A stretch of 64,000 nucleotides of DNA from Alistipes sp. ZOR0009 (GTDB taxonomy: Bacteria > Bacteroidota > Bacteroidia > Bacteroidales > ZOR0009): the NCBI RefSeq assembly GCF_000798815.1, contig NZ_JTLD01000110.1, forward strand, positions 3,325-67,324, given 5' to 3'. The notes under the pieces are model-generated. The model had not been told where the DNA came from. It saw only the letters and a list, made by a program, of their open reading frames with translations, and did no database searches. This document shows positions 7,867 to 15,288 of this stretch, one piece after another; positions within the stretch are counted from its first letter, which is position 1; each line of letters begins with the position of its first letter. The position numbers and the translations under genes are program-made.

Positions 7867-8994
7867 TTAGGCTTTGCCAGCCATCTCGCGCACCCATTCT
7901 ATCAATTCGAGTTCGCTCTTAGCCTCCCCCTTATTTGGCGATCGCTCGGCCAAACGCTTGGCCTCGGCAAAAAGCCTATCGGCCTTAGCCGTGTCATTCT
8001 CCACAAGCAGAGCGTAGGCGTACAGCAGCCGCTTCTTCCCCACTTGGTAGCGCTCACTCTTGCCAACATACTTTTTCAACTCCTTGGTGTAAAGCGCCTC
8101 GACCTCATCGGAACGACGTGCCCCCATAAGCTCGCAGAAAAGCATTTCACATTGCCACTCCAAGCGGTAAAGCATTGCCAGCTTAGGGGCAAACGGGCGG
8201 ATAAGATCTAGGCACTCGGTAGCCTGCGCCAGCTCCTTCCTATCCATGTGCCAACCCGCACGCAGCAGCGCGACGAACATGTGCATGTAGCTGCCGTAGC
8301 GGGGCTGCTCGGGTAGAACAAACCACTCCTCAGGCATGTCACGCAGCCGCGTACCGCTACTCTGCAGCCCATTAACCTGAAGCATCAACCAAAATACGTG
8401 GCGCGCATAGTCGTCCTTCTTAAGGGTGAAGAGATTCTTCCCATCGTTGGGAACTCCCGATACCACCATAGGAATTCCGTTGGTAAGCACAATTAGGATT
8501 CCCGATGCAGCGAGCGTGGCAAGAATTATTACAGAAAAGAAAGAGGTAAAGCTAAATACGAACAGCAGCAACAGGCAGCTAGTTGATACAATAAAGTTCA
8601 TCAGCACCCCACCTAAGTTGTAGAGCACGTAAGGAACGGGTTGAATACCTTCGGGAGGCATCATTAGCGCCTGCCCACCAGTACCGGGAATATGGTAGCG
8701 TCGCACCTTCAGCTTACCGTTATCGCGGACTAGCATCACCCGAAGAATCCGAAACGAAACAAATCGGTAGCCCGAAATTGCCCCGAAAACCAGGTGACCA
8801 ACCTCGTGGACAATGATTTGCACAAAGAAACTAGCAAAAAAAATGAGCAGCGCCCAAAGGGGGTAAAGGTCGTTGTGCGATGAGCCCTTTGTCAGATGGT
8901 CAATAAATACCATTAAGAAGACACCCACAAAAGCTCCAAAAAGGAGAGATATGGCCAAGGTTATCCAATGACTATAATTCTTAGGTTTACTCAT
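7867..8994 (-). CDS. M50-type (site-2-protease-like) membrane metallopeptidase
   Basis: 375 residues. Membrane segments near residues 11-31, 45-62, 130-150 and 152-175 surround a zinc motif HEVGH (63-67) that lies inside a hydrophobic stretch, as in intramembrane M50 proteases. A later NDG (183-185) in a GVPNDGKN context stands where M50 enzymes carry their third metal ligand, Asp. The C-terminal half (from about 200) is cytosolic and helical, TPR-like, which may dock a substrate or partner. Base composition resembles the core genes. The HD-domain gene follows on the same strand after 37 bp. Substrate unknown; regulated intramembrane proteolysis is the family role. Confidence 0.78.
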   Translation of the reverse strand: MSKPKNYSHWITLAISLLFGAFVGVFLMVFIDHLTKGSSHNDLYPLWALLIFFASFFVQIIVHEVGHLVFGAISGYRFVSFRILRVMLVRDNGKLKVRRYHIPGTGGQALMMPPEGIQPVPYVLYNLGGVLMNFIVSTSCLLLLFVFSFTSFFSVIILATLAASGILIVLTNGIPMVVSGVPNDGKNLFTLKKDDYARHVFWLMLQVNGLQSSGTRLRDMPEEWFVLPEQPRYGSYMHMFVALLRAGWHMDRKELAQATECLDLIRPFAPKLAMLYRLEWQCEMLFCELMGARRSDEVEALYTKELKKYVGKSERYQVGKKRLLYAYALLVENDTAKADRLFAEAKRLAERSPNKGEAKSELELIEWVREMAGKA

Positions 8995-9516
8995 AGAATC
9001 GTAGAATTATTTAGGTTTCTAAGGTAGCACAATTATCGACCAATAGAGCAATCGCACCTGCTTCTACTATCGTTCACCCCTACCCTACGCCATCTAGCCA
9101 ACTTGCCGATAACTTTCTATTCAATCTTTTTGCGGATTCAATTATGCAATAGGCAGTCGCCGTTCCCAGAAAAACTAAAACACATCACCTCAATCACAAT
9201 TGTACTTGCAGTATCATTCTTTTCAATGGTATAGACCATAAACTTAAGCCTCTTAAAAAACAAACTCCATTCCTTTATCAGATGATCTCATTGTAGTAAA
9301 ATCCTCAGATTCAAATTACCGCTCCTTCTTTTTTCTCCTCAAATTCAAAACACAATACAAAATTAACGTTTAATAAACTTTTTTTCAGCCAAACTCTCTT
9401 GAATATTTCTTTTTAAAAATTCGCGCAAGCCAAACTTTCATTGTATATTTGTATACAATGAAACATGTATCATTGTATGCAATAACACACATTTTGACGT
9501 AATCCGACAATACCCC
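8995..9516. other. AT-rich intergenic region between the M50 gene and the XRE-ImmA gene
   Basis: 522 bp between divergent genes, marked by a drop in GC beginning near 9120. It holds the palindromic operator/promoter of the downstream gene (9439-9479). Nothing else was recognised; no tRNA or coding frame of note. Confidence 0.7.
9439..9479 (+). promoter_or_regulatory. Palindromic operator overlapping the -7 box of the XRE-ImmA gene
   Basis: Perfect inverted repeat CATTGTATA-TTTG-TATACAATG (9439-9460). The sequence TATATTTG (9444-9451), an exact Bacteroidota -7 box, lies inside it. A third half-site CATTGTATG lies at 9471-9479. A regulator bound here would block RNA polymerase. The adjacent gene encodes an XRE-type HTH, so autorepression is the simplest reading. 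No good -33 box is visible. Confidence 0.65.
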
Positions 9517-10725
9517 ATGTATATTTCAAAAAGCAACTCAGATAATTTTATCATAGACGGCAACACCTCCTTAGCTGAAATGTTAAACGCATTTCTGGTA
9601 GATAATGGAATCGTAGAATCCGCTATTGCAGAAGAAATAGGTATCAATAGGGAGACGCTGTCTAAGTTTTTAAAGGGTGAAACTGATTTAAAACTAAATC
9701 AGGCTATTAAAATAATGAAACTCCTAAATTTAACTGAGAGTCAATTTATTTCGCTATACAACAAGAAAATCGGAGACGAAGAACTAAAACAAATAGAAAA
9801 CTCAGAACGCTTATCTTACATAGCAAGAAATTTTGATATCCCTACTCTGAAAAATTTAGGAATTATTCCTAAGCGTGCAAGAATAGATATATTCGAAAAA
9901 CAAATCTGCGATTTTTTTGGCTTTAAGTCTATCTACGAATATGACGACACATCATTAATGCCAACCCTTTTTAGTAAGTCAAAGGCCTCAATTGCTCATG
10001 ATAAAGAGCAAAAAATGAAAACCTTTTGGCTAAAATGCTCTATTTATTCATTTTCTAAAATAAATAATCCAAATGAATATAATAGAGAACTGCTTTTAGA
10101 GTTTCTTAAAAGAATTAGAGAATTTACAGTTGACTCAAAACATGGCTATGAAAAAGTAGTTTTAATACTTTACAGATTAGGTATAACTGTATTAACTCAA
10201 TCATACATTCCTAAAACAGGTGCATTTGGTGTTACAATGATTTTAGATGGAAAGCCTTGTATCGTCATAACAGATATGAAAAAAAAATATCATAAACTAT
10301 GGCTTACCCTTCTCCATGAACTATATCATGTAATCAATGATTTTGACTTACTTGAAACAATGAAATATCATGTATCCAATCCCGAAAATCCAGATATTCT
10401 TTTAAACGAAGAAAGAGCAAATCAGTTTGCTATTGATGTACTTGTACATCCCAACATTCAGAGAGAATTACACAAAATTGTATCCCTCCCATTCAAAATG
10501 AATACATTATCAGAAAATCTACATATTGATATCAGTATTTTATATGGTGTCTACTTAGAAACTTTACCTAAAGAAAAGCAACCTTTAGAATTCGCTAAGT
10601 ACACTCACATGCTTAAAGAAACAAAAGAATCAATCAGATATGTCGAATTCGATGCGATACCGAGACGTTCTTTAGAGGAAGCCATTGAAAATATAAAAAA
10701 CAACTTGAATCGCATAGCCATTTAA
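9517..10725 (+). CDS. XRE-family HTH protein fused to ImmA/IrrE (M78) metallopeptidase
   Basis: 402 residues. An XRE-like helix-turn-helix occupies about residues 16-80 (core ESAIAEEIGINRETLSKFLKGE). A middle helical region follows, then a Zn-peptidase domain with HELYH (267-271) and the downstream NEERANQFA (from 297), the ImmA/IrrE signature. Family members such as phage ImmA and Deinococcus IrrE cleave transcriptional repressors in response to stress; here repressor and protease sit in one chain. The gene has an operator-like palindrome over its promoter and is followed after 16 bp by an unknown gene in the same orientation. The pair is strikingly AT-rich against the flanks, a sign of transfer. 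It could be a stress switch, a toxin-antitoxin-like unit or a phage remnant. Confidence 0.85.
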   Translation: MYISKSNSDNFIIDGNTSLAEMLNAFLVDNGIVESAIAEEIGINRETLSKFLKGETDLKLNQAIKIMKLLNLTESQFISLYNKKIGDEELKQIENSERLSYIARNFDIPTLKNLGIIPKRARIDIFEKQICDFFGFKSIYEYDDTSLMPTLFSKSKASIAHDKEQKMKTFWLKCSIYSFSKINNPNEYNRELLLEFLKRIREFTVDSKHGYEKVVLILYRLGITVLTQSYIPKTGAFGVTMILDGKPCIVITDMKKKYHKLWLTLLHELYHVINDFDLLETMKYHVSNPENPDILLNEERANQFAIDVLVHPNIQRELHKIVSLPFKMNTLSENLHIDISILYGVYLETLPKEKQPLEFAKYTHMLKETKESIRYVEFDAIPRRSLEEAIENIKNNLNRIAI

Positions 10726-10741
10726 CTAAAAGAACTTAATT

Positions 10742-11212
10742 ATGGAAATTTCAAAACAGAAACTTGACGATTTAATTAGTGCTGTTGAAAAAATAGTTGA
10801 AGCAAACAGTTCTCAAGAGCACAATTTATTTCCGACTCTTAAGTCGCCTGAAAATATTTCTGAAATTTTAGAAATCCCACTACAAGATCCTCAGAAATCA
10901 TACAATCTTTATTACAGCAACATACAAAAATTTCTAGGAACTTTCTTACCCAAAGACAATGAAATTAGCAAACCTATTCGTGAATTAGTTTGTATTTTAT
11001 TGACTGGCAAAGAAAAAAGCAACTTAACTTATGGAACTAGAGGAGCAGATTCAAGGATGGCAAGAACTAATGATATGGAGAATATGATTGACGTTCTTTC
11101 TGAGTGGTCTAGTACTCCTAATGAGTTTTTTAGACTTGGAATAATTCTTTTAGAGAAAAATAAAAAATTGGGATATATTTCAGAAGAAAGAACTTTACAG
11201 GATTACATCTAA
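10742..11212 (+). CDS. Unknown protein, partner of XRE-ImmA
   Basis: 156 residues, AT-rich like its neighbour, starting 16 bp after it, so co-transcription is very likely. I do not recognise a family. The sequence predicts mostly helix, with no signal peptide, no membrane segment and no cysteine cluster. A polar central stretch NLTYGTRGADSRMARTNDMENM is the most distinctive part and could be a loop at an active or binding site. Possible roles are the protease substrate, a toxin controlled by the HTH protein, or an adaptor; none is shown by the sequence. A terminator stands about 90 bp downstream. Confidence 0.7.
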   Translation: MEISKQKLDDLISAVEKIVEANSSQEHNLFPTLKSPENISEILEIPLQDPQKSYNLYYSNIQKFLGTFLPKDNEISKPIRELVCILLTGKEKSNLTYGTRGADSRMARTNDMENMIDVLSEWSSTPNEFFRLGIILLEKNKKLGYISEERTLQDYI

Positions 11213-11303
11213 CTATATATATCAATAGTTAATTCACTAAAACATCCCCTAAAAATCAGGTTGACCTCTTCTAATTCAAAATCATCTTCTTTTAAAATAT
11301 CGC

Positions 11304-11333
11304 GGTAGCAAGCAAATACTTGCTACCTTTTTT
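11304..11333 (+). terminator. Terminator of the XRE-ImmA unit
   Basis: Perfect 9-bp stem GGTAGCAAG / CTTGCTACC, 6-nt loop, then a run of seven T. Confidence 0.9.
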
Positions 11334-11393
11334 ATACCCGCTTGCAATTGCCATTGCTCCAAATCAGCCTACTTCTCCCTCCCCATAAAGCAT

Positions 11394-11420
11394 CAAAGCC
11401 CGGCTGTTAGCCGGGCTTTG
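11394..11420 (-). terminator. Terminator hairpin of the minus-strand gene at 11443
   Basis: Perfect 12-bp stem CAAAGCCCGGCT / AGCCGGGCTTTG with a 3-nt loop, 22 bp past the stop codon. The T tract is short and lies mainly within the stem end. Confidence 0.7.
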
Positions 11421-11442
11421 GTATAGGGTAGCACACCCACTG

Positions 11443-12462
11443 CTAGCGAGGTAGCCTATCGGGTAGCGGATCAAGCACCAACGAAATACGGGTAAGGTTA
11501 TGGTCGTTTACGGGATAGTAGCCCACCTTAATTTCGTAGCCGTTCATCTTACAGAATACGGTGTAGTAGCCTGCCGGCACATTCTTGCACCTAGAGATGC
11601 CCATGGTGGTGGTAATTCGGGTAAAGGTAGGCTGCAGCTGATCTTTACCTATAAGCTCCTTATGCTCCGAGTACTTATCGTAAATAGAGCCATCAGGATC
11701 GTAGTAAAACTCCAATATTGCGTTGTTCAGCTCCTTCCCGTCGCAGCCTCTTATCATAGCCGATATCGACATCTCGCCAGGGGTACGCGAAGGCTTTGCC
11801 TTAATTGCGCTTACCATCTGTGTCACATCGCGGTGGTGTACATCGTCTACGCTAGATACAAGCACCTGCACCTGTTTCAAAATGCTCTTCTGCTGTACGC
11901 TTTGCTCCTTGGCCTTGGTCTTCAGCGTCTCGCATAAGTTTTTGCTGCTGCTCTTATCCTTTGCTAGCTCCTTAAGCTCTGCAACACCATCCTGCAGCTT
12001 CTTAAGGCTAGCCATCGTGTAGTAGAATGGCTCTATATGAACCATGTGCTCAACTATCAGCGCCATCATTTTGTCAATACGTTCAAAGCTTTCCTGCTCG
12101 CTCTTACGTACAAAATCAGAGAGCTTCACGTTAACGCTGTGCTGTAGCATCACGTCGGTAGTAGTAGAGGCATACGCCACCAGCTTGGAGATTGGCTTTT
12201 TCATATCACCAACCAACCTCTTCAGCAAAATCTGTTGCATAGATGGGTAGTCGATGTTCTGCTCGTTAAGCCCAACAATAATCGCGTCAATCCCCTTAAC
12301 AGTACTTCTAAGCTCCTCCATAATGTCGCTTAGACTTGGAATAGTTTGCAGCTCCTCATTGCTATCGTAAATATCACAAACAACGGCCGATTGTTCGTTC
12401 TGAAATAAGATAGGATTCGATAAAATTGTCTTACTGTTCATACTCCTTGTTATTTGTTTCAC
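11443..12462 (-). CDS. Unknown protein: helical N-terminus with a C-terminal beta-sandwich-like domain
   Basis: 339 residues from GTG 12462; an ATG at 12441 (eight residues in) is an alternative and has AAGGAG immediately before it, too close for a good ribosome site. There is no signal peptide. Residues about 30-215 look like a long helical, partly coiled-coil bundle; residues about 225-335 resemble a carboxypeptidase-regulatory/CnaB-like beta fold (ISAMIRGCDGKELNNAILEF, VPAGYYTVFCKMNGYEIK). That fold is usually extracytoplasmic, so its presence in a chain without a signal is odd. No neighbour shares its strand nearby. Family not recognised. Confidence 0.7.
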   Translation of the reverse strand: MKQITRSMNSKTILSNPILFQNEQSAVVCDIYDSNEELQTIPSLSDIMEELRSTVKGIDAIIVGLNEQNIDYPSMQQILLKRLVGDMKKPISKLVAYASTTTDVMLQHSVNVKLSDFVRKSEQESFERIDKMMALIVEHMVHIEPFYYTMASLKKLQDGVAELKELAKDKSSSKNLCETLKTKAKEQSVQQKSILKQVQVLVSSVDDVHHRDVTQMVSAIKAKPSRTPGEMSISAMIRGCDGKELNNAILEFYYDPDGSIYDKYSEHKELIGKDQLQPTFTRITTTMGISRCKNVPAGYYTVFCKMNGYEIKVGYYPVNDHNLTRISLVLDPLPDRLPR

Positions 12463-12659
12463 AGGGACAATTTACGGCGCCACCAACAAAAAGTAAATAG
12501 TTAAAATACGTAACTAAACCATTACAAATCTTTATTTTACACATTTTAATTACAGCTTATAGCTTTAATTTTTTCTATACTTTTAATTTGATTTTTTCTA
12601 CCCATCAAAAATAACATTGTATTACTTCCATCTTTTATGCAAAAATCAAAATCACGGCT

Positions 12660-13105
12660 GCAAAATGCCAAATCACAGCTGCAAAATGGCTACTCACGCA
12701 TATACTTATAGAGGTCAAGCCGTATACTTAGGCCACGCATGGGGCAACACCGCCAAAGCAGCGCTGCACTTTGCCCAAACGCACCTGCAGCGGCATTACT
12801 CCCACCTGCAATACCCCTAAACACAACCGTAAAGAGCGAAATAGCAGCCGCAAAACGCCTCCACACGTATGCACAGCTACAGATCATGCCTCATACAGCG
12901 GCTCCGCACGAGGCAACATTGGCAGCACACGGCAGCACACAGCCCAAGCGCACCTGCAACGGCAGTGCGCCCACCTGTAATCGGACTAAGCAGAATGGAA
13001 AAGTCTTAAAATTGAAATGCAAAATGGCGCCACATCCCCTTACAGCTACAAAGCACCATAGCAACAGCGGCTGCTCATATGGCAGCATCGGTAATCCCCG
13101 TTCGG
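12660..13105. repeat. Degenerate tandem repeat, period 169 bp, about 2.5 copies
   Basis: Anchor GCAAAA(T/C)G(G/C)C recurs at 12681, 12850 and 13019, exactly 169 bp apart each time. A second anchor GCACCTGCA recurs at 12781 and 12950, again 169 bp. Units A and B are roughly two-thirds identical by eye; unit C is partial. Unit A has internal 21-bp echoes: GCAAAATG at 12660 and 12681, CACCTGCA at 12782 and 12803. Confidence 0.8.
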
Positions 13106-13138
13106 CGAGAAGGCTCGCACCGCAGAAACTCCGTTCGG

Positions 13139-13222
13139 CGAAGGCTCCTGCCTTCGTCGACCCTATCATTGCAGGCTACAGCCTGCAGAATAGATTCTGT
13201 AGAGGCGACAGCCTCTACAGAA
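13139..13222. repeat. Cluster of three REP-like palindromes
   Basis: Perfect hairpins: CGAAGGC / GCCTTCG, loop of 4 (13139-13156); TGCAGGCT / AGCCTGCA, loop of 2 (13170-13187); TTCTGTAGAGGC / GCCTCTACAGAA, loop of 4 (13195-13222). All share a GGC...GCC top. The stretch CCGTTCGGCGA also recurs directly at 13098 and 13131. No transposase lies nearby. Confidence 0.8.
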
Positions 13223-13464
13223 CAAAGCCTCTCCCGAACAAAGCACCCATCAAACGCCACCTTTACTTATTTACATAAAAACAGATCAAACAACCCAAAA
13301 TGTGAATAACCTATCCACATCTACGCCAAATCAAAAATCCAGCATAGAGCATCTTGCATGGGGCTCCACAAAAACGCTCGCCAGGCAACGCAAGCTTGCC
13401 GATTAAGCACATTTAGGGGCTATACGTTACATTGTGTAAATAAAAAGCGAAAAATCGCCATAAA

Positions 13465-13495
13465 TTGTTATACTTATTTGTTTTTTTTAACTTTG
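13465..13495 (+). promoter_or_regulatory. Predicted promoter of pruA
   Basis: TTG (13465-13467), a 20-nt spacer and an exact -7 box TAACTTTG (13488-13495), giving a leader of about 25 nt before the ATG at 13525. Confidence 0.65.
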
Positions 13496-13524
13496 ATTTG
13501 TAAGAAGAACTTAATACTACAATC

Positions 13525-15153
13525 ATGAATAGCGCAATTTTTAAATTTGAAAAGCCGAAGAACGAGACCGTTCTGTCGTATGCTCCCAACTCACCCGAGC
13601 GGAAAGAGCTAACGGCTGAATTGGAAAGAATGGCTGCTCAACAGATTGAAATTCCACTAATTATTGGCGGAAAAGAGGTAAGAACAGGCAACATCGGAAA
13701 GGTGGTTATGCCACACGACCACAACCACGTTTTGGCCACCTACCACATGGCTGGCGAAAAGGAGGTTAAGATGGCCATCGAAGCTGCTGTCGAAGCTCGC
13801 GCTAAATGGGAAAAGCTACCTTGGGTAGAGAGGGCATCTATCGCTCTTCGTATAGCCGAGCTTATCTCGAAAAAGTACAGAGCCGTAATGAATGCCGCCA
13901 CCATGCTTGGTCAAAGCAAGAATGCCTACCAAGCCGAGATCGACTCTGCCTGCGAAACTATCGACTTCCTTCGCTTTAACGCATACTACATGTCGCAAAT
14001 TTATAGCGACCAACCAATGTCGATTACCGACACCATCAACCGTGTAGAGTATCGTCCGCTTGAGGGTTTTGTGTTTGCAGTTACCCCATTCAACTTCACC
14101 GCCATTGCATCTAACTTGTGCATGTCGCCCGCCATTATGGGTAACGCGGTGGTTTGGAAACCTGCCACTACCTCAATCCTATCTAACTACTACCTGATGA
14201 AGATTTACAAGGAGGCTGGCCTTCCTGATGGCGTAATCAACTTCATCCCTGGTAAGGGTTCGGTTATTGGTAAGGAGATCTTCTCGCATAAGGAGTTTGC
14301 TGGCGTACACTTCACTGGTTCTACCTGGACCTTCAACGCCTTCTGGACCGAGATGGCTAAAAACCTACCAACCTACCGTTCGTATCCTAAGGTGGTAGGC
14401 GAAACTGGCGGAAAGGACTTTGTGATGGTTCACCCTTCAGCCGATCCTCAGCAGGTAGCCGTAGCGCTTGTTCGTGGTGCATTCGAGTACCAAGGACAGA
14501 AATGTTCGGCCGCTTCTCGTGCCTACCTTCCTAAGTCGATGTGGGCAACCGTAAAGGAGAGCGTTGGTAAAATGCTTGCCGATATAAAGGTGGGCGACGT
14601 TCGCTCGTTTACCAACTTCGTAAATGCCGTTATCGACGAGGCTGCATTTACCTCTATTACCCAGTACATCGAGAAGGCTCGCAACACAAAGGATGCTGAG
14701 ATTGTGTTTGGTGGTACCTACGATAAGAGCAAGGGCTACTTTATAAACCCAACGGTTATCCAAGCGCACGATCCTCATTTCGTAACCATGGAGGAGGAGA
14801 TCTTTGGACCAGTGCTTACCATCTACGTTTACGAGGACGAGAAGTTTGAGGAGACCCTCGATTTGGTTGACTCTACCTCTCCATACGCCCTTACCGGCTC
14901 TATCTTCTCGAACGATAGGTATGCTACAGAGGTAGCCTTCGAGCGCCTAAAGTATGCCGCTGGTAACTTCTACATTAACGACAAGCCAACTGGTGCAGTT
15001 GTCGGTCAGCAACCTTTTGGTGGTGCCCGTGCTTCTGGTACAAACGACAAGGCAGGTAGCTACCTTAACCTTATCCGCTGGACCAACCCACGCTCTATTA
15101 AGGAAAACCTTAATCCACCAGCCGACTACAAGTATCCATTCTTATCAGAATAA
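13525..15153 (+). CDS. pruA: L-glutamate gamma-semialdehyde dehydrogenase (1-pyrroline-5-carboxylate dehydrogenase)
   Basis: 542 residues, the usual length of the stand-alone ALDH4-type enzyme. It oxidises glutamate semialdehyde (from pyrroline-5-carboxylate) to glutamate with NAD+, the second step of proline breakdown, and also links arginine/ornithine catabolism to glutamate. Catalytic residues are in place: E293 in GETGGKDF and nucleophile C327 in GQKCSAASR, 34 residues apart as in the family. The motifs EGFVFAVTPFNFTAI, VHFTGST, EEIFGPV and PFGGARASGTNDKAG support the assignment. No proline dehydrogenase gene is adjacent. It is a single-gene unit with its own promoter and terminator. Confidence 0.96.
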   Translation: MNSAIFKFEKPKNETVLSYAPNSPERKELTAELERMAAQQIEIPLIIGGKEVRTGNIGKVVMPHDHNHVLATYHMAGEKEVKMAIEAAVEARAKWEKLPWVERASIALRIAELISKKYRAVMNAATMLGQSKNAYQAEIDSACETIDFLRFNAYYMSQIYSDQPMSITDTINRVEYRPLEGFVFAVTPFNFTAIASNLCMSPAIMGNAVVWKPATTSILSNYYLMKIYKEAGLPDGVINFIPGKGSVIGKEIFSHKEFAGVHFTGSTWTFNAFWTEMAKNLPTYRSYPKVVGETGGKDFVMVHPSADPQQVAVALVRGAFEYQGQKCSAASRAYLPKSMWATVKESVGKMLADIKVGDVRSFTNFVNAVIDEAAFTSITQYIEKARNTKDAEIVFGGTYDKSKGYFINPTVIQAHDPHFVTMEEEIFGPVLTIYVYEDEKFEETLDLVDSTSPYALTGSIFSNDRYATEVAFERLKYAAGNFYINDKPTGAVVGQQPFGGARASGTNDKAGSYLNLIRWTNPRSIKENLNPPADYKYPFLSE

Positions 15154-15160
15154 GAAAGGT

Positions 15161-15183
15161 GTGATATCTTAAAGGGATATCAC
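15161..15183 (+). other. Small inverted repeat after pruA
   Basis: GTGATATC / GATATCAC with a 7-nt spacer, directly after the stop codon and without a T run. It may protect the 3' end or be a protein site. Confidence 0.4.
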
Positions 15184-15208
15184 CCATTACGATATGCACA
15201 TAATAATA

Positions 15209-15249
15209 AGCTACCCCTACTTACTGCAAGCTGGGGTAGTTTTTTTATT
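15209..15249 (+). terminator. Terminator of pruA
   Basis: Stem CTACCCC / GGGGTAG around a 15-nt loop, followed by TTTTTTTAT. Confidence 0.8.
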
Positions 15250-15288
15250 TATAATGGTAGTGCTGTGATTCTTTTTGGAAGGAGCTTC

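Larger units (their letters stand above)
12463..13524. other. Gene-free kilobase with a 169-bp tandem repeat and REP-like hairpins
   Basis: An AT-rich part (12463-12650), then a GC-richer repeat block (12660-13105), then three tight hairpins (13139-13222), then the pruA promoter (13465-13495). Frames that stay open here (for example 12739-13278) are low-complexity, have no ribosome site and run through the repeats, so I call no gene. Confidence 0.75.

Noticed and set aside
12739-13278. 179-residue protein
   Set aside because: It runs through the 169-bp repeat and the REP-like hairpins, is rich in A, P, T and H, and an opposite-strand frame is open as well; a product of GC-rich non-coding DNA.
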